NCBI GenBank assembly: GCA_963748075.1
Contig: CAVVHQ010000002.1
Span: 1 to 12,071 of the forward strand
Reading direction: 5' to 3'
Length of the DNA: 12,071 nucleotides
DNA from: VRUE01 sp963748075
GTDB taxonomy: Bacteria > Actinomycetota > Thermoleophilia > Solirubrobacterales > 70-9
In this document: positions 1 through 9,481 of the stretch, one piece after another
Layout: the number at the start of each line of letters is the position of its first letter
How positions within the stretch are numbered: the first letter of the stretch is position 1
The notes under the pieces: model-generated
What the model was told of the DNA's origin: nothing
Seen by the model: only the letters and a program-made list of their open reading frames with translations
Databases searched by the model: none
Made by a program: the position numbers and the translations under genes

Positions 1-1875
1 CGGGCGCTGCTCAGGGACATCCTCAGCCAGAGCGCCGCCCAGGGCGCCTCGACGATCACCGAGCAGTTCGTCAAGAACGCCCTCGCCGCGCAGAGCAGCC
101 GGACGATCTTCCAGAAGTTCCGCGAGGCGGCGCTCGCCTACAGGCTGGAGCGCCACTGGAGCAAGGACAAGATCCTCACCGAGTACCTCAACACGGTCTA
201 CTTCGGCGAGGGGGCGTACGGAATCGAGGCCGCCGCCCGAACCTACTTCGGCAACGCGCATCCGGGATGCGGGACGGGGGGCGAACCCTGCGCCGCGGTG
301 CTCGAGCCCTGGGAGGCCGCGACCCTTGCCGGGATCATCTCCTCGCCCTACGGCTACGACCCGAAGCTCTACCCCGAAGAAGCGCTCGCCCGCCGCAACC
401 TGGTGCTGGAGAGGATGTACGAACAGGGCTACATAACCCAGGCCCAGCACGAGGAAGGCAGCAAGCAGGCACTGCCCTCCCCGGCTGATATCGAGCCGCC
501 GCGACTCGACTCCCGGGCGCCCTACTTCACCGCCTGGCTGCGCCAACAGCTGGTCGAACGCTACGGCGCCGCGCAAACCTTCTTCGGCGGCCTGAAGGTG
601 AAGACGACCCTCGATTTGCGCCTCCAGAAGGCTGCCGAAGAGGCGATCAACTCCTACCTCGGCTACCTGCCGCCGACCGCCTCGGTGGTGGTGCTCGACA
701 ACAGGAACGCCGGCGTAAAGGCGCTGGTCGGCGGTCCCGACTTCCAGGCCAAGCCATTCAACCTCGCTACCCAGGGTCGCCGCCAGCCGGGCTCTTCGAT
801 CAAGCCATTCGAGCTGGTCACCGCGCTGGAAGAGGGGATCTCCCCGTACACGGTCTACGAGTCCGCCCCGCAGGAATTCCACTTCGGCAAGCAGGGCCAG
901 GAAACGTTCGTCGTCCACAACGACGAGGACTCCTACCTGGGCTCCTGCGACATCGTCTGCGCGACGACCTACTCCGACAACTCGATCTACGCGCAGCTGG
1001 CGCTCGAAGGGCTGGAGGGGAAGACGATCCACGATCGCACCCGCTCGATCGCGGCGACGATCCACGCGATGGGCTACTCCGACTCGATCTCCACCAACCC
1101 GGCGATGGTGCTGGGCGGCCTTCGCGAAGGCGTCTCGCCGCTCGGCTGGGCCTACGCGTACATGACGATCGGCAACGGCGGCGACCGGGTCAGCGGCACC
1201 CTCGCTCCCGATCCCGGCGACAGCCCGGTCGCCTTCACGCAGGTGACCGACCAGGACGGCCACACGATCCGCGGCGGCGACAACGACTCACTGCACGAGC
1301 AGGTGATCTCCGAAGGCACCGCCGGCGAAGCGAGGAGCATCCTCGAAACGGTGGTGCAGAGCGGCACCGGGGTCCACGCCGACATCGGCGCCGCGGGCCA
1401 GTGGGGCAAGACGGGGACGACCGAGAACAGCGGCGACGCCTGGTATTGCGGCGGGACCGAGGACGTCACCGCCTGCGTCTGGGTCGGCTACGCGGACACC
1501 ACCACCCCGATGACGACCCTCTACAACGGCGGCCCTGTGCAGGGGGGCACCTTCCCGGCGCTGATCTGGGCGAAGGTGATCTCCGCCTGGAAGGACATCG
1601 CCGCAGAAGAGGCAGCCGAACGGGCAAGCAGGAAACAGAATCGCTCGCGCAGCTCCGAAGGCTCCTCCGGCGGGGAAGAAACCTACGTCCCGAGCGAACC
1701 CTCGAGCGAACCGGCGCCCTCCGAAGCGCCCGAAGCGAGCGAACCGGAACCGGAACCGGAACCGGAAGCGGCGCCCGAACGGGAACCCGCCGCGCCGGAA
1801 GAAGCGGCGCCGGCGCCCGAAGCCGCCCCCGAATCGGGGGGCGGCGGAAGCGGGGGCGGCATCACCGCCGGCTAG
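1..1875 (+). CDS. Class A penicillin-binding protein (GT51 transglycosylase + transpeptidase), 5' end missing
   Basis: This bifunctional peptidoglycan synthase would polymerise glycan strands and cross-link stem peptides outside the membrane. The frame is open from base 1, so the start, any signal anchor and the first catalytic Glu region of the glycosyltransferase lie left of the window; 624 codons are visible. Codons 1 to about 85 carry the later GT51 motifs, QGASTITEQFVKN and ILTEYLNTVYFG. The transpeptidase domain follows at about codons 180-510. All three active-site motifs are present: SSIK with the nucleophile at codon 265, SDN at codon 325, and KTGTT with Lys at codon 470. After about codon 535 comes a low-complexity Ser/Glu/Pro/Ala tail ending in a Gly-rich stretch, as often seen in actinobacterial PBPs. 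It is the only + strand gene here. Its last 14 bases overlap the end of the convergent mpg gene. Family assignment is secure; the exact paralogue is not. Confidence 0.95.
   Translation, partial: RALLRDILSQSAAQGASTITEQFVKNALAAQSSRTIFQKFREAALAYRLERHWSKDKILTEYLNTVYFGEGAYGIEAAARTYFGNAHPGCGTGGEPCAAVLEPWEAATLAGIISSPYGYDPKLYPEEALARRNLVLERMYEQGYITQAQHEEGSKQALPSPADIEPPRLDSRAPYFTAWLRQQLVERYGAAQTFFGGLKVKTTLDLRLQKAAEEAINSYLGYLPPTASVVVLDNRNAGVKALVGGPDFQAKPFNLATQGRRQPGSSIKPFELVTALEEGISPYTVYESAPQEFHFGKQGQETFVVHNDEDSYLGSCDIVCATTYSDNSIYAQLALEGLEGKTIHDRTRSIAATIHAMGYSDSISTNPAMVLGGLREGVSPLGWAYAYMTIGNGGDRVSGTLAPDPGDSPVAFTQVTDQDGHTIRGGDNDSLHEQVISEGTAGEARSILETVVQSGTGVHADIGAAGQWGKTGTTENSGDAWYCGGTEDVTACVWVGYADTTTPMTTLYNGGPVQGGTFPALIWAKVISAWKDIAAEEAAERASRKQNRSRSSEGSSGGEETYVPSEPSSEPAPSEAPEASEPEPEPEPEAAPEREPAAPEEAAPAPEAAPESGGGGSGGGITAG
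1741..1764 (+). repeat. Tandem hexanucleotide GAACCG x4 in the PBP tail
   Basis: Four perfect copies of GAACCG run head to tail, followed by a degenerate fifth copy (GAAGCG). They encode alternating Glu-Pro in the disordered C-terminal tail of the PBP. Because the unit is six bases, gain or loss of copies would change tail length without breaking the frame. Confidence 0.85.
1822..1845. terminator. GC-rich hairpin at the convergent PBP/mpg ends, possible terminator
   Basis: A 10-bp GC-only stem with one bulged G (bulge at 1841) and an AAT loop (1832-1834) lies inside the last codons of the PBP gene. It is 16 nt past the mpg stop on the - strand. No T-run follows on either strand, so it is not a canonical intrinsic terminator. 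Since the two genes overlap tail to tail and leave no spacer, this is the only strong hairpin seen where both transcripts must end. A terminating or mRNA-stabilising role is inference; it could also be a by-product of the Pro/Gly-rich coding. Confidence 0.3.
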
Positions 1876-2470
1876 ACCGTCCCGGGGGTCGCGGACGCGA
1901 GACGAAGCGGCTGCCGGCCAGGCAGAAGCGCCAGGGGCGTTCGACGGCTTTGGTGATCCCGATCCGGGGGCCGAAGACGATCCGCCCCTGCCAGCCGGGC
2001 TCGCGCGGCGCCAGCAGGAACGGCGGCGCGCAGAGGTCGGCGCCGTTGGCGTCGAGGCCGATGCCGAGCGCCTCGCTCAGCTTGCCGGGGCCCGAGCAGA
2101 GGTCGGCGTCGGCACGGCTGCCGCGCCGCTCGCGCATCGCCTCCAGGCCGGTGTCCGGCTCGAGCGCCCGGATCAGCACGGCCGCCGCCTCGCCGTCCGG
2201 TTCGGCGACGGCGTTGAGCAGGCTGTGGATCCCGTAGGAGAGGTAGACGTAGGCGCGGCCGGGCGGCCCGAACAGCACCTCGGTCCGGCCGGTCAGCCCC
2301 GCGTAGGCGTGGCAGGCGGGGTCGTCGCGCTCGTAGCTCTCGGTCTCGACGATCGTGCCCCCGCAGCCGTCGTGGAAAAGGCGGCAGCCGACCAGCTCGC
2401 GGGCGACGACGTGCACCGAGCGCTCGAAGAAGGCGGCGCCGAGCCGCTCTGCCTCCGCGACGACGCTCAC
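1862..2470 (-). CDS. mpg: 3-methyladenine DNA glycosylase, AAG/MPG family
   Basis: This base-excision-repair enzyme would remove alkylated purines such as 3-methyladenine from DNA by flipping the base and cleaving the N-glycosidic bond. The product is 202 aa, the usual length for bacterial AAG-family proteins. Family motifs are clear: IVETESY near residues 40-46, then a His at 54, then FGPPGRAYVYLSYG at about 68-81. By alignment with human AAG, Glu44 corresponds to the general base E125, Tyr46 to Y127 and His54 to H136. The chosen GTG start shares one base with the argH stop (TAGTG), implying translational coupling to argH; no other start fits the N-terminal family alignment as well. The 3' end overlaps the convergent PBP gene by 14 nt. 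It is the last gene of the - strand run. Confidence 0.93.
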   Translation of the reverse strand: MSVVAEAERLGAAFFERSVHVVARELVGCRLFHDGCGGTIVETESYERDDPACHAYAGLTGRTEVLFGPPGRAYVYLSYGIHSLLNAVAEPDGEAAAVLIRALEPDTGLEAMRERRGSRADADLCSGPGKLSEALGIGLDANGADLCAPPFLLAPREPGWQGRIVFGPRIGITKAVERPWRFCLAGSRFVSRPRPPGRSSRR

Positions 2471-3858
2471 TACTGCTCGTCCGGGAGCCGAGCCTCGACC
2501 GCCGCCAGCGCCTCGCCGGCCAGCGAGATCTGCACGAGGAGCGCCGCCGAGCCGGTGCCGCCCTCGATCCGCTTCGACTCCAGCCAGCTCTCGCGCCGCA
2601 GCAGCTCGTAGACCGAGTCGTCGAGCTGCTCGGAGCGCTCGCCCAGCTCCTCCGGCGTCAGCTCGGAGAGCGACTTGCCCCGCTCGATCGCGTCGCGGAC
2701 CAGACCGCCGACGATCCCGTGCGCCTCGCGGAACGGCACCCCCTTGCGGACCAGCAGATCGGCGATCTCGGTCGCCGCCAGCATCTCGTCGCCCGAGGCC
2801 TGCTCGAGCCGCTCGCGGTCGAACGCGATCCCGGCCAGCATCCCCTCGGTCGCCTCGAGGCACCTTTCGACCGTGTCGATCGCATCGAACAGCGGCTCCT
2901 TGTCCTCCTGCATGTCCTTGCCGTAGGTGAGCGGCAGCGCGTGCAGCGTCCCCAGCAGGGACGCGTAGTCGGCGGCGACCCGCGGGCTCTTGGCGCGCAG
3001 CAGCTCGGCAGAGTCGGGGTTTACCTTCTGCGGCATGATCGAGGAGCCCGAGGAGAAGGACTCGTCCAGCCGGCAGAAGCCGAACTCGCTGCTCGACCAG
3101 ATCACGATCTCCGAGCCGAGCCGCGAGAGGTGCATTGCGCAGGTCGAGGCGGCGGCCAGGTAGTCGAGCACGAAGTCGCGGTTCGAGGCGCCGTCGATCG
3201 AGTTGGGGCTGACCTGTTCGAAACCGAGGTCGTCGGCGACGGCGCGGCGGTCGATCTCCCAGTTGACGCCGGCCAGCGCCCCGGAGCCGAGCGGCATCAC
3301 CATGGCGCTGTCGAGCGCGGACTGGAAGCGCCGCGCATCGCGGGACAGCATCCAGAAGTAAGCGAGCAGATGGTGGCCGAGGTAGACGGGCTGAGCGCGC
3401 TGAAGGTGCGTGTAGCCGGGCATCGGCCATTCGCGGTGGCGCTCGGCCAGCTCGAGCAGGCGGCGCATCGCCGCGCCGGCCAGCTCGATCGCCCGCAGCG
3501 AGTGCGCCCGCACCAGCATCGCCATGTCGGTGGCGACCTGGTCGTTGCGGGAGCGGCCGGTGTGGAGCTTGCCGGCCAGCGGGCCGACCTCCTCGCCGAG
3601 CAGCCGCTCGATCGCCATGTGGATGTCCTCGTCGGCCCCCTCGAACTCGAAGCCCGGCCGAGCGATCCGCTCGCGAACGCGGTCGAGCCCGGCAACGATC
3701 GCCTGCAGCTCCTCGCCGTCCAGCACGCCGACCTCGCGCAGCGCCCGGGCGTGCGCCCGCGACTGGTCGATGTCGTATGGCGCGAGGCGCCAATCGAACC
3801 CGAGCGAGCGGTTGAGGCGCCAGAAGCGCGGGTCGGGGTCTTTGCGGAAGCGCGACAT
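2470..3858 (-). CDS. argH: Argininosuccinate lyase
   Basis: ArgH is the final enzyme of arginine synthesis, splitting argininosuccinate into arginine and fumarate in the cytoplasm as a homotetramer. The 462-aa product has the standard length and all three conserved regions of the fumarase/aspartase superfamily: HTGRSRNDQVATD at about 99-111, the MPGYTHLQRAQP region with the catalytic-type His at about 151, and the flexible-loop signature GSSIMPQKVNP at 271-281 carrying the catalytic Ser. The ATG shares its A with the TGA of the upstream aminotransferase (TGATG), and its stop overlaps the mpg GTG. No strong Shine-Dalgarno is seen, so it is probably translated by coupling. No other arginine genes are in the window, so argH appears detached from the rest of its pathway and attached to a branched-chain amino acid operon. 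Confidence 0.97.
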   Translation of the reverse strand: MSRFRKDPDPRFWRLNRSLGFDWRLAPYDIDQSRAHARALREVGVLDGEELQAIVAGLDRVRERIARPGFEFEGADEDIHMAIERLLGEEVGPLAGKLHTGRSRNDQVATDMAMLVRAHSLRAIELAGAAMRRLLELAERHREWPMPGYTHLQRAQPVYLGHHLLAYFWMLSRDARRFQSALDSAMVMPLGSGALAGVNWEIDRRAVADDLGFEQVSPNSIDGASNRDFVLDYLAAASTCAMHLSRLGSEIVIWSSSEFGFCRLDESFSSGSSIMPQKVNPDSAELLRAKSPRVAADYASLLGTLHALPLTYGKDMQEDKEPLFDAIDTVERCLEATEGMLAGIAFDRERLEQASGDEMLAATEIADLLVRKGVPFREAHGIVGGLVRDAIERGKSLSELTPEELGERSEQLDDSVYELLRRESWLESKRIEGGTGSAALLVQISLAGEALAAVEARLPDEQ

Positions 3859-4981
3859 CACCGGAGCGACTCGGCCAGAGCCTCGCACACGCGCTCGACG
3901 TGAGACTCGGTCATCGCCGGGAAGAAGGGCAGCGCCAGCGAGCGCGCCGAGGCGGCTTCGGCCACCGGGAACTGGCCCTCGCGCCAGCCCTGCTCGCGCA
4001 GGTGGGGGAAGAGGTGGATGCAGGGCAGGTAGGCCTTGGCGGCGACGCCGCGCTCGCCGAGACCGGCGATCGTCGCGTCGCGGTCGGTCTCCTCGGGCAG
4101 GCGCACCGGGTAGACGAACCAGCTGCGCCGCTCGTCGCCTCGCGCCGCGAGCGGCGCCGCCACTCCGTCGATCCCGGCCAGGCCCCGCTCGTAGAGGCCG
4201 GCCACGGCAGCTCGCCGCGCCAGCATCTCGTCCAGCTTCTCCAGCTGGCCGACCCCGAGCGCCGCGGCCACGTCGGAGAGCCGGTAATTGAAGCCGAGCC
4301 TGCCGTGGTCGAGCCAACCCATGTCCGCGGCGCGGCCCTGGTTGCGCTCGGAGCGCAGCCGCGCGGCCAGCTCGGGACTCGGCGGCACCACCATCCCTCC
4401 CTCCCCCGTGGTCAGCTGCTTGTTGGCGTAGAAAGCGAAGGTGGCGAGGTTGCCGCGCGTCCCCACTTGCCGTCCTTCGGCGTCGATCGCGCCGAGCGCC
4501 TCGCAGGCGTCCTCGAGGATGCCGAGGCCGTTCGCGGCGGCGATCGCCTCCAGCTCCGGCATCGCCGCGGGGTAGCCGAAGATGTGGACGGGCAGGAGCC
4601 CGGCGCTGCGTTCGCCCAGCGCCGCCTCGACCGCCGCGGGGTCGAGGTTGAGCGTCTCGGGGTCGACGTCGCAGAAGACCGGCCGGGCGCCCTCGTAGAG
4701 CAGGCAGTTGGCGGAGGCGACGAAGCTGAACGGGCTGGTCAGAACCTCGTCCCCCGGTCCCCAGTCGAGCGCCCGCACGCCGAGGTGAAGGGCGGCGGTT
4801 CCGCTGGAGACGGCGACCGCGTCCCCGACCCCGAGCCAGGCGGCAAGCGCGCGCTCGAAGCGCTCCCCCATCGGCCCCAGCGAGAGCCGCCCGGAGCGCA
4901 GCACCTCGAGCACCAGTTCCTCCTCGCGGGCGCCGAGCGCCGGTCGCGCCAGCGGGATCGGGTCGCTGTCGGGTGCCTCGT

Positions 4982-4985
<4 letters not shown>
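3858..4985 (-). CDS. DegT/DnrJ/EryC1/StrS-family PLP aminotransferase, substrate unknown
   Basis: The 375-aa product is a full-length fold-type I PLP enzyme of the family that usually transaminates keto-sugar nucleotides. Visible landmarks are a phosphate-binding SSGTAALHLG at 60-69, the TSPFSFVASANC segment at 83-94, LEDACEALGA with Asp159 expected to contact the pyridine nitrogen, and YANKQLTTGEGG with Lys189 as the internal aldimine lysine. The C-terminal portion keeps the family's substrate-side motif (AKAYLPCIHLFPHLREQ). Its ATG overlaps the cimA stop (ATGA), and its stop overlaps the argH start, so it is wedged into an amino acid operon with no sugar-nucleotide genes in view. It could be a sugar aminotransferase riding in this operon, or a relative adapted to a small keto substrate; the sequence alone does not decide. 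Confidence 0.9.
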
Positions 4986-6541
<1,556 letters not shown>

Positions 6542-6661
6542 CTGATGCCTTTCGTATCGAGGAGTCGGGGAAGAGGGCCCTCGGGCCCGCTCGCGCGCGG
6601 CGACGCGCCAGCCGCTAGGCGGCTGCGGTAATTCGCCCGATCGTCTCGAGACGCCTCTGCA
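6542..6661 (-). promoter_or_regulatory. 120-nt ilvE-cimA gap with three inverted repeats
   Basis: Read on the - strand after the ilvE stop, the gap holds three elements. First is a perfect 12-bp palindrome CGTCTCGAGACG (6642-6653). Second is a perfect 7-bp GC stem with a CTA loop (6609-6625). Third is a 5-bp GGGCC/GGCCC stem with a CGAG loop (6575-6588), followed by TCTT. The cimA Shine-Dalgarno (AAAGG) comes just before the ATG. The order would suit an operator or processing site followed by an attenuator-like hairpin ahead of cimA. I see no convincing -35/-10 pair and no leader peptide rich in branched-chain codons, so the function is inferred only from the structure and from the otherwise gapless packing. 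Confidence 0.4.
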
Positions 6662-7612
6662 TCAGGAACTCACCTTACTCGGTTCGTCCGCGCCGGCGGG
6701 AGCCTCGACGAAGTCGAGCCACTCCAGGTACTCCTCGGCGCGGCCGTGCAGCGCCTCGTCGAACTTCGCCTGGATCACCCGGGTGACCTCGCCCGGCTCG
6801 CCGAGCGGGTGGTCGTCGACCTCGCGCACCGGCACCAGCTCGGCGGCGGTGCCGGTGAGGAACATCTCGTCGGCCAGGTACAGCTCGGAGCGGGCGATGT
6901 CGCGCTCCTCGACTGTGTAGCCGAGGTCGCGGGCGATCTGCACGACCGAGTTGCGGGTGATCCCGTCGAGGATCGCCGCCGTGTGCGGCGGCGTGCAGAT
7001 CACCCCGTCGCGGACCACGAAGACGTTCTCGCCGGAGCCCTCCGAGACGCAGCCGTGCTGGTCGAGCAGGACCGCCTCGTCGTAGCCGGCGTTGGTCGCC
7101 TCCATCTTGGCGAGGACCGAGTTGAGGTACTGGCCGGACGCCTTGGCGTGCGGGATCAGGCTCTCGCCGGAGATCGTCCGCCAAGAGGAGACCTTGGTGC
7201 GAATCCCGTGCTCGTTGCCGTCCTCGCCGAGGTAGACGCCCCAGGGCCAGACTGCGACGATCACGTCGATCGGCGCGCTCTGCGCGTAGAGGCCCATCTC
7301 GCCGTAGCCACGGTAGGCGAGCGGGCGGATATAGCAGGATTCGAGGCCGTTGCGCCGGATCAGCTCGTGGGTGGCCTCGCGGAGCTGCCGGGCCGAGTAG
7401 GGGAGCTCCAGGTAGTAGAGCTCGGCCGACTTCTCGAGCCGCTCGAGGTGCTCGCGGAGCCGGAAGACCGCCGGTCCGCCCTCGGCCTCATAGCAGCGAA
7501 TCCCCTCGAACACCCCGGTGCCGTAGTGCAGACCGTGGCTGAGCACGTGCGTCCTCGCCTCGTCCCAGGGCACGAACTCGCCGTTCTGCCAGATCAGCTC
7601 AGCCGTCTCCAT
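6662..7612 (-). CDS. ilvE: Branched-chain amino acid aminotransferase
   Basis: IlvE carries out the last step of leucine, isoleucine and valine synthesis, exchanging the amino group of glutamate with the branched 2-oxo acids. The 316-aa protein is a fold-type IV PLP enzyme of normal length. It shows VPWDEARTHVLSHGLHYGTG at 14-33 with FEGIR following, the PLP lysine K157 in IPHAKASGQYLNS, and the cofactor-phosphate motif SEGSGENVF at 190-198. The ATG lies inside the 3' end of leuB (14-nt overlap in another frame), and the N-terminus aligns from this ATG with known IlvE proteins. The last roughly 15 residues form an Ala/Glu/Ser-rich extension. The position directly after leuB completes the leucine branch from isopropylmalate to leucine within one transcript. 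Confidence 0.95.
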   Translation of the reverse strand: METAELIWQNGEFVPWDEARTHVLSHGLHYGTGVFEGIRCYEAEGGPAVFRLREHLERLEKSAELYYLELPYSARQLREATHELIRRNGLESCYIRPLAYRGYGEMGLYAQSAPIDVIVAVWPWGVYLGEDGNEHGIRTKVSSWRTISGESLIPHAKASGQYLNSVLAKMEATNAGYDEAVLLDQHGCVSEGSGENVFVVRDGVICTPPHTAAILDGITRNSVVQIARDLGYTVEERDIARSELYLADEMFLTGTAAELVPVREVDDHPLGEPGEVTRVIQAKFDEALHGRAEEYLEWLDFVEAPAGADEPSKVSS

Positions 7613-8702
7613 CGTCTGAGAAGTATGCCAGCACCGTGTCGGTCATTTCGGCGGTGCCGACCTCGACCTCCTGCGGGGCGCCCCCGAGCAGGTCGGGGGT
7701 GCGCAGCCCGCGCTCCAGCACCGCATCGACCGCCGCCTCAACGCGGGAGGCCTCCGCGGGCCGCCCCAGCCCGTGGCGCAGCATCATCGCGGCGCTGAGG
7801 AAGGTGGCCAGTGGGTTGGCGATCCCCCTTCCGGCGATGTCGGGGGCCGAGCCGTGGACCGGCTCGAACAGGCCGGGGTCGCCGTCGGCGCCGAGGCTGG
7901 CCGAGGGCAGCATCCCCAGCGAGCCGGTCAGCATCGCCGACTCGTCGCTGAGGATGTCGCCGAACAGGTTCTCGGTGAGGATCACGTCGAACTCGGCCGG
8001 GCGGGAGACGAGCTGCATCGCCGCGTTGTCGATCAGGAGGTGGTCGAGCTCGACGTCGGCGAACTCCTCGCTGACCCGGGTCACCACCTCACGCCAGAGC
8101 CGCGAGGTCTCCAGCACGTTGGCCTTATCGACCGAGGTGACGCGGGGATCGCCGCCGGCGGCGGAGGCGCGCCGCCGCGCCGCCTCGAAGCCGCTGCGGG
8201 CGATCCGCTCGATCTCGCCGACCGAGTACTCGCAGGTGTCGTGGGCGGCGTCCCCGTCGCGGCCGCGGTCGCCGAAGTAGATGCCGCCGGTCAGCTCGCG
8301 CACCACGAGCAGGTCGGTGCCGGCGATCCGCTCCTCGCGCAGCGGGCTGGAGCCGACCAGCGCCGGGCTCGGCCGCACCGGGCGCAGGTTGGCGAACAGC
8401 CCCATCCCCTTGCGCAGGCCGAGCAGACCCTGCTCGGGCCGCGGCGCGTCGGGGTCGGTGGTGTCCCATTTGGGACCGCCGACGGCGCCGAGCAGGACTG
8501 CGTCGGACGCGCGGCAGGCATCGAGCACCTCGTCGGTCAGCGCCACCCCGTGCTCGTCGATCGAGCAGCCGCCCATCAACCGCTGGTCGAACTCGAACTC
8601 CCCCAGCGCCTCCAGCAGCCGCCGCGCCGCCGCGACGATCTCCGGCCCGATCCCGTCGCCGGGCAGCAGGACTATGCGCGGCGCGTCGCTCACGGCGGGC
8701 AC
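7599..8702 (-). CDS. leuB: 3-isopropylmalate dehydrogenase
   Basis: LeuB oxidatively decarboxylates 3-isopropylmalate to 2-oxoisocaproate with NAD+; the same enzyme type converts 3-methylmalate to 2-oxobutyrate in the citramalate route. Visible motifs are LLPGDGIGPEIV at the N-terminus, LFANLRPVR with substrate-binding arginines, VDKANVLETSRLWR, the dehydrogenase signature ENLFGDILSDESAMLTGSLG, and PVHGSAPDIAGRGIANP for NAD binding. The chosen GTG at 8702 gives 367 aa and lies 1 nt after the methyltransferase stop, with GGAGG 12 nt upstream. An in-frame GTG at 8693 gives 364 aa and a more typical N-terminus but is 21 nt from that GGAGG. The open frame extends to 8795 inside the methyltransferase gene, but that extension has no family similarity. 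The product is probably a cytoplasmic homodimer. Confidence 0.95.
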   Translation of the reverse strand: MPAVSDAPRIVLLPGDGIGPEIVAAARRLLEALGEFEFDQRLMGGCSIDEHGVALTDEVLDACRASDAVLLGAVGGPKWDTTDPDAPRPEQGLLGLRKGMGLFANLRPVRPSPALVGSSPLREERIAGTDLLVVRELTGGIYFGDRGRDGDAAHDTCEYSVGEIERIARSGFEAARRRASAAGGDPRVTSVDKANVLETSRLWREVVTRVSEEFADVELDHLLIDNAAMQLVSRPAEFDVILTENLFGDILSDESAMLTGSLGMLPSASLGADGDPGLFEPVHGSAPDIAGRGIANPLATFLSAAMMLRHGLGRPAEASRVEAAVDAVLERGLRTPDLLGGAPQEVEVGTAEMTDTVLAYFSDDGDG

Positions 8703-8703
8703 T

Positions 8704-9471
8704 CTAGACGCGCGCCTCCATGTTGAGGCGGACGTAGTCAAGGGTGAGGGGCCGAGACGACTGCTCGATGACGGCTTCGGCGAGGGGGCGTTCAAGCTCG
8801 GCGGGCAGCTGGGCGAGGAGCGGGCCGAGGGTGACGGTCGAGATGAAGGCGAGGGGATCGGCCGGGGTGACCGGCTTCGGTTGCAGCCAGCAGCGCGCCT
8901 CCGCGAAGCCGGCGGCGCGCAGCCGCGCCTCGGTCTCGTCGGCGGCTGCGAAGTTCCACATCCCGGTCATCTGGGTGAAGTGCGAGGCGAATTCGGGCCG
9001 CCCCGCGACGGCCGCGATCGCCTCCGCGTGCGCTGCGACGTTGCCCTCGCCGCCGCACTGGGCGACGAGACGGCCGCCGGGCCCGAGCACGCCGCGCATG
9101 TGCCGGAAGAGGCGCTCGTGGTCGGCGATCCAGTGGAAGGTGGCGGTCGAGAAGACGAGGTCGACGGGCTCGTCCAGCTCGAGCTCGGCGAGGTCGGCGA
9201 CCAGGTAGTCCGCCCCCTCCCCGAGCCGCTCGCGCGCTTTCTCGACCATCGCCTCGGAGCCGTCGACCGCGATCACCCGTCCAGCCGGCAGCCGCTTCGC
9301 CAGCTCGGCGGTGACCCGGCCCGAGCCGCAGCCGGCGTCGAGCACCGTTTCCTCGCCGCTCAGCTCGAGGCGATCCAGCACCTCGATCCCCCATTCGAAC
9401 TGGGGGTCGGAGACCGCGTCGTAGGTCTCGGCGTCCCACTCGCGCGGGCCGCTGTTCATCGCGCCGGCCAC
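8704..9471 (-). CDS. SAM-dependent methyltransferase, trans-aconitate methyltransferase (Tam)-like
   Basis: The 255-aa product is a class I SAM methyltransferase: motif I VLDAGCGSGRV at 43-53, the acidic ribose-contact residue Asp70 in AVDGSEAM, and VADL at 91-94. TFHWIADHERLFRHM at about 111-125, GVLGPGGRLVAQCGG, and a helical C-terminal half follow. The HWIADHERLF segment and overall plan resemble Tam, which methylates trans-aconitate, although general class I methyltransferases share much of this. The GTG start at 9471 has GAGG 8 nt upstream, overlapping the leuD TGA; an internal ATG at 9459 lacks a good ribosome-binding site. It sits 10 nt after leuD and 1 nt before leuB, inside the leucine genes, suggesting a substrate related to isopropylmalate, isopropylmaleate or citraconate. 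That link is inference. Confidence 0.85.
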   Translation of the reverse strand: MAGAMNSGPREWDAETYDAVSDPQFEWGIEVLDRLELSGEETVLDAGCGSGRVTAELAKRLPAGRVIAVDGSEAMVEKARERLGEGADYLVADLAELELDEPVDLVFSTATFHWIADHERLFRHMRGVLGPGGRLVAQCGGEGNVAAHAEAIAAVAGRPEFASHFTQMTGMWNFAAADETEARLRAAGFAEARCWLQPKPVTPADPLAFISTVTLGPLLAQLPAELERPLAEAVIEQSSRPLTLDYVRLNMEARV

Positions 9472-9481
9472 TCGCCCGGCC

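Noticed and set aside
2471..3793. A long - strand frame that appears as one protein with the DNA glycosylase at its end (643 codons).
   Set aside because: Only the last 202 codons resemble a protein family. The upstream part is an out-of-frame shadow of argH, so it is not a fusion.
6571..6588. The GGGCC/GGCCC hairpin followed by TCTT as an intrinsic terminator between ilvE and cimA.
   Set aside because: The stem is only 5 bp, the T-run is broken, and no independent cimA promoter is visible. I list it as part of a regulatory region, not as a terminator.
8703..8795. An upstream extension of leuB to an in-frame start at 8795.
   Set aside because: The added residues lie inside the methyltransferase gene and resemble no LeuB N-terminus. 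GTG starts at 8702 or 8693 place GDGIGPE at the normal distance.
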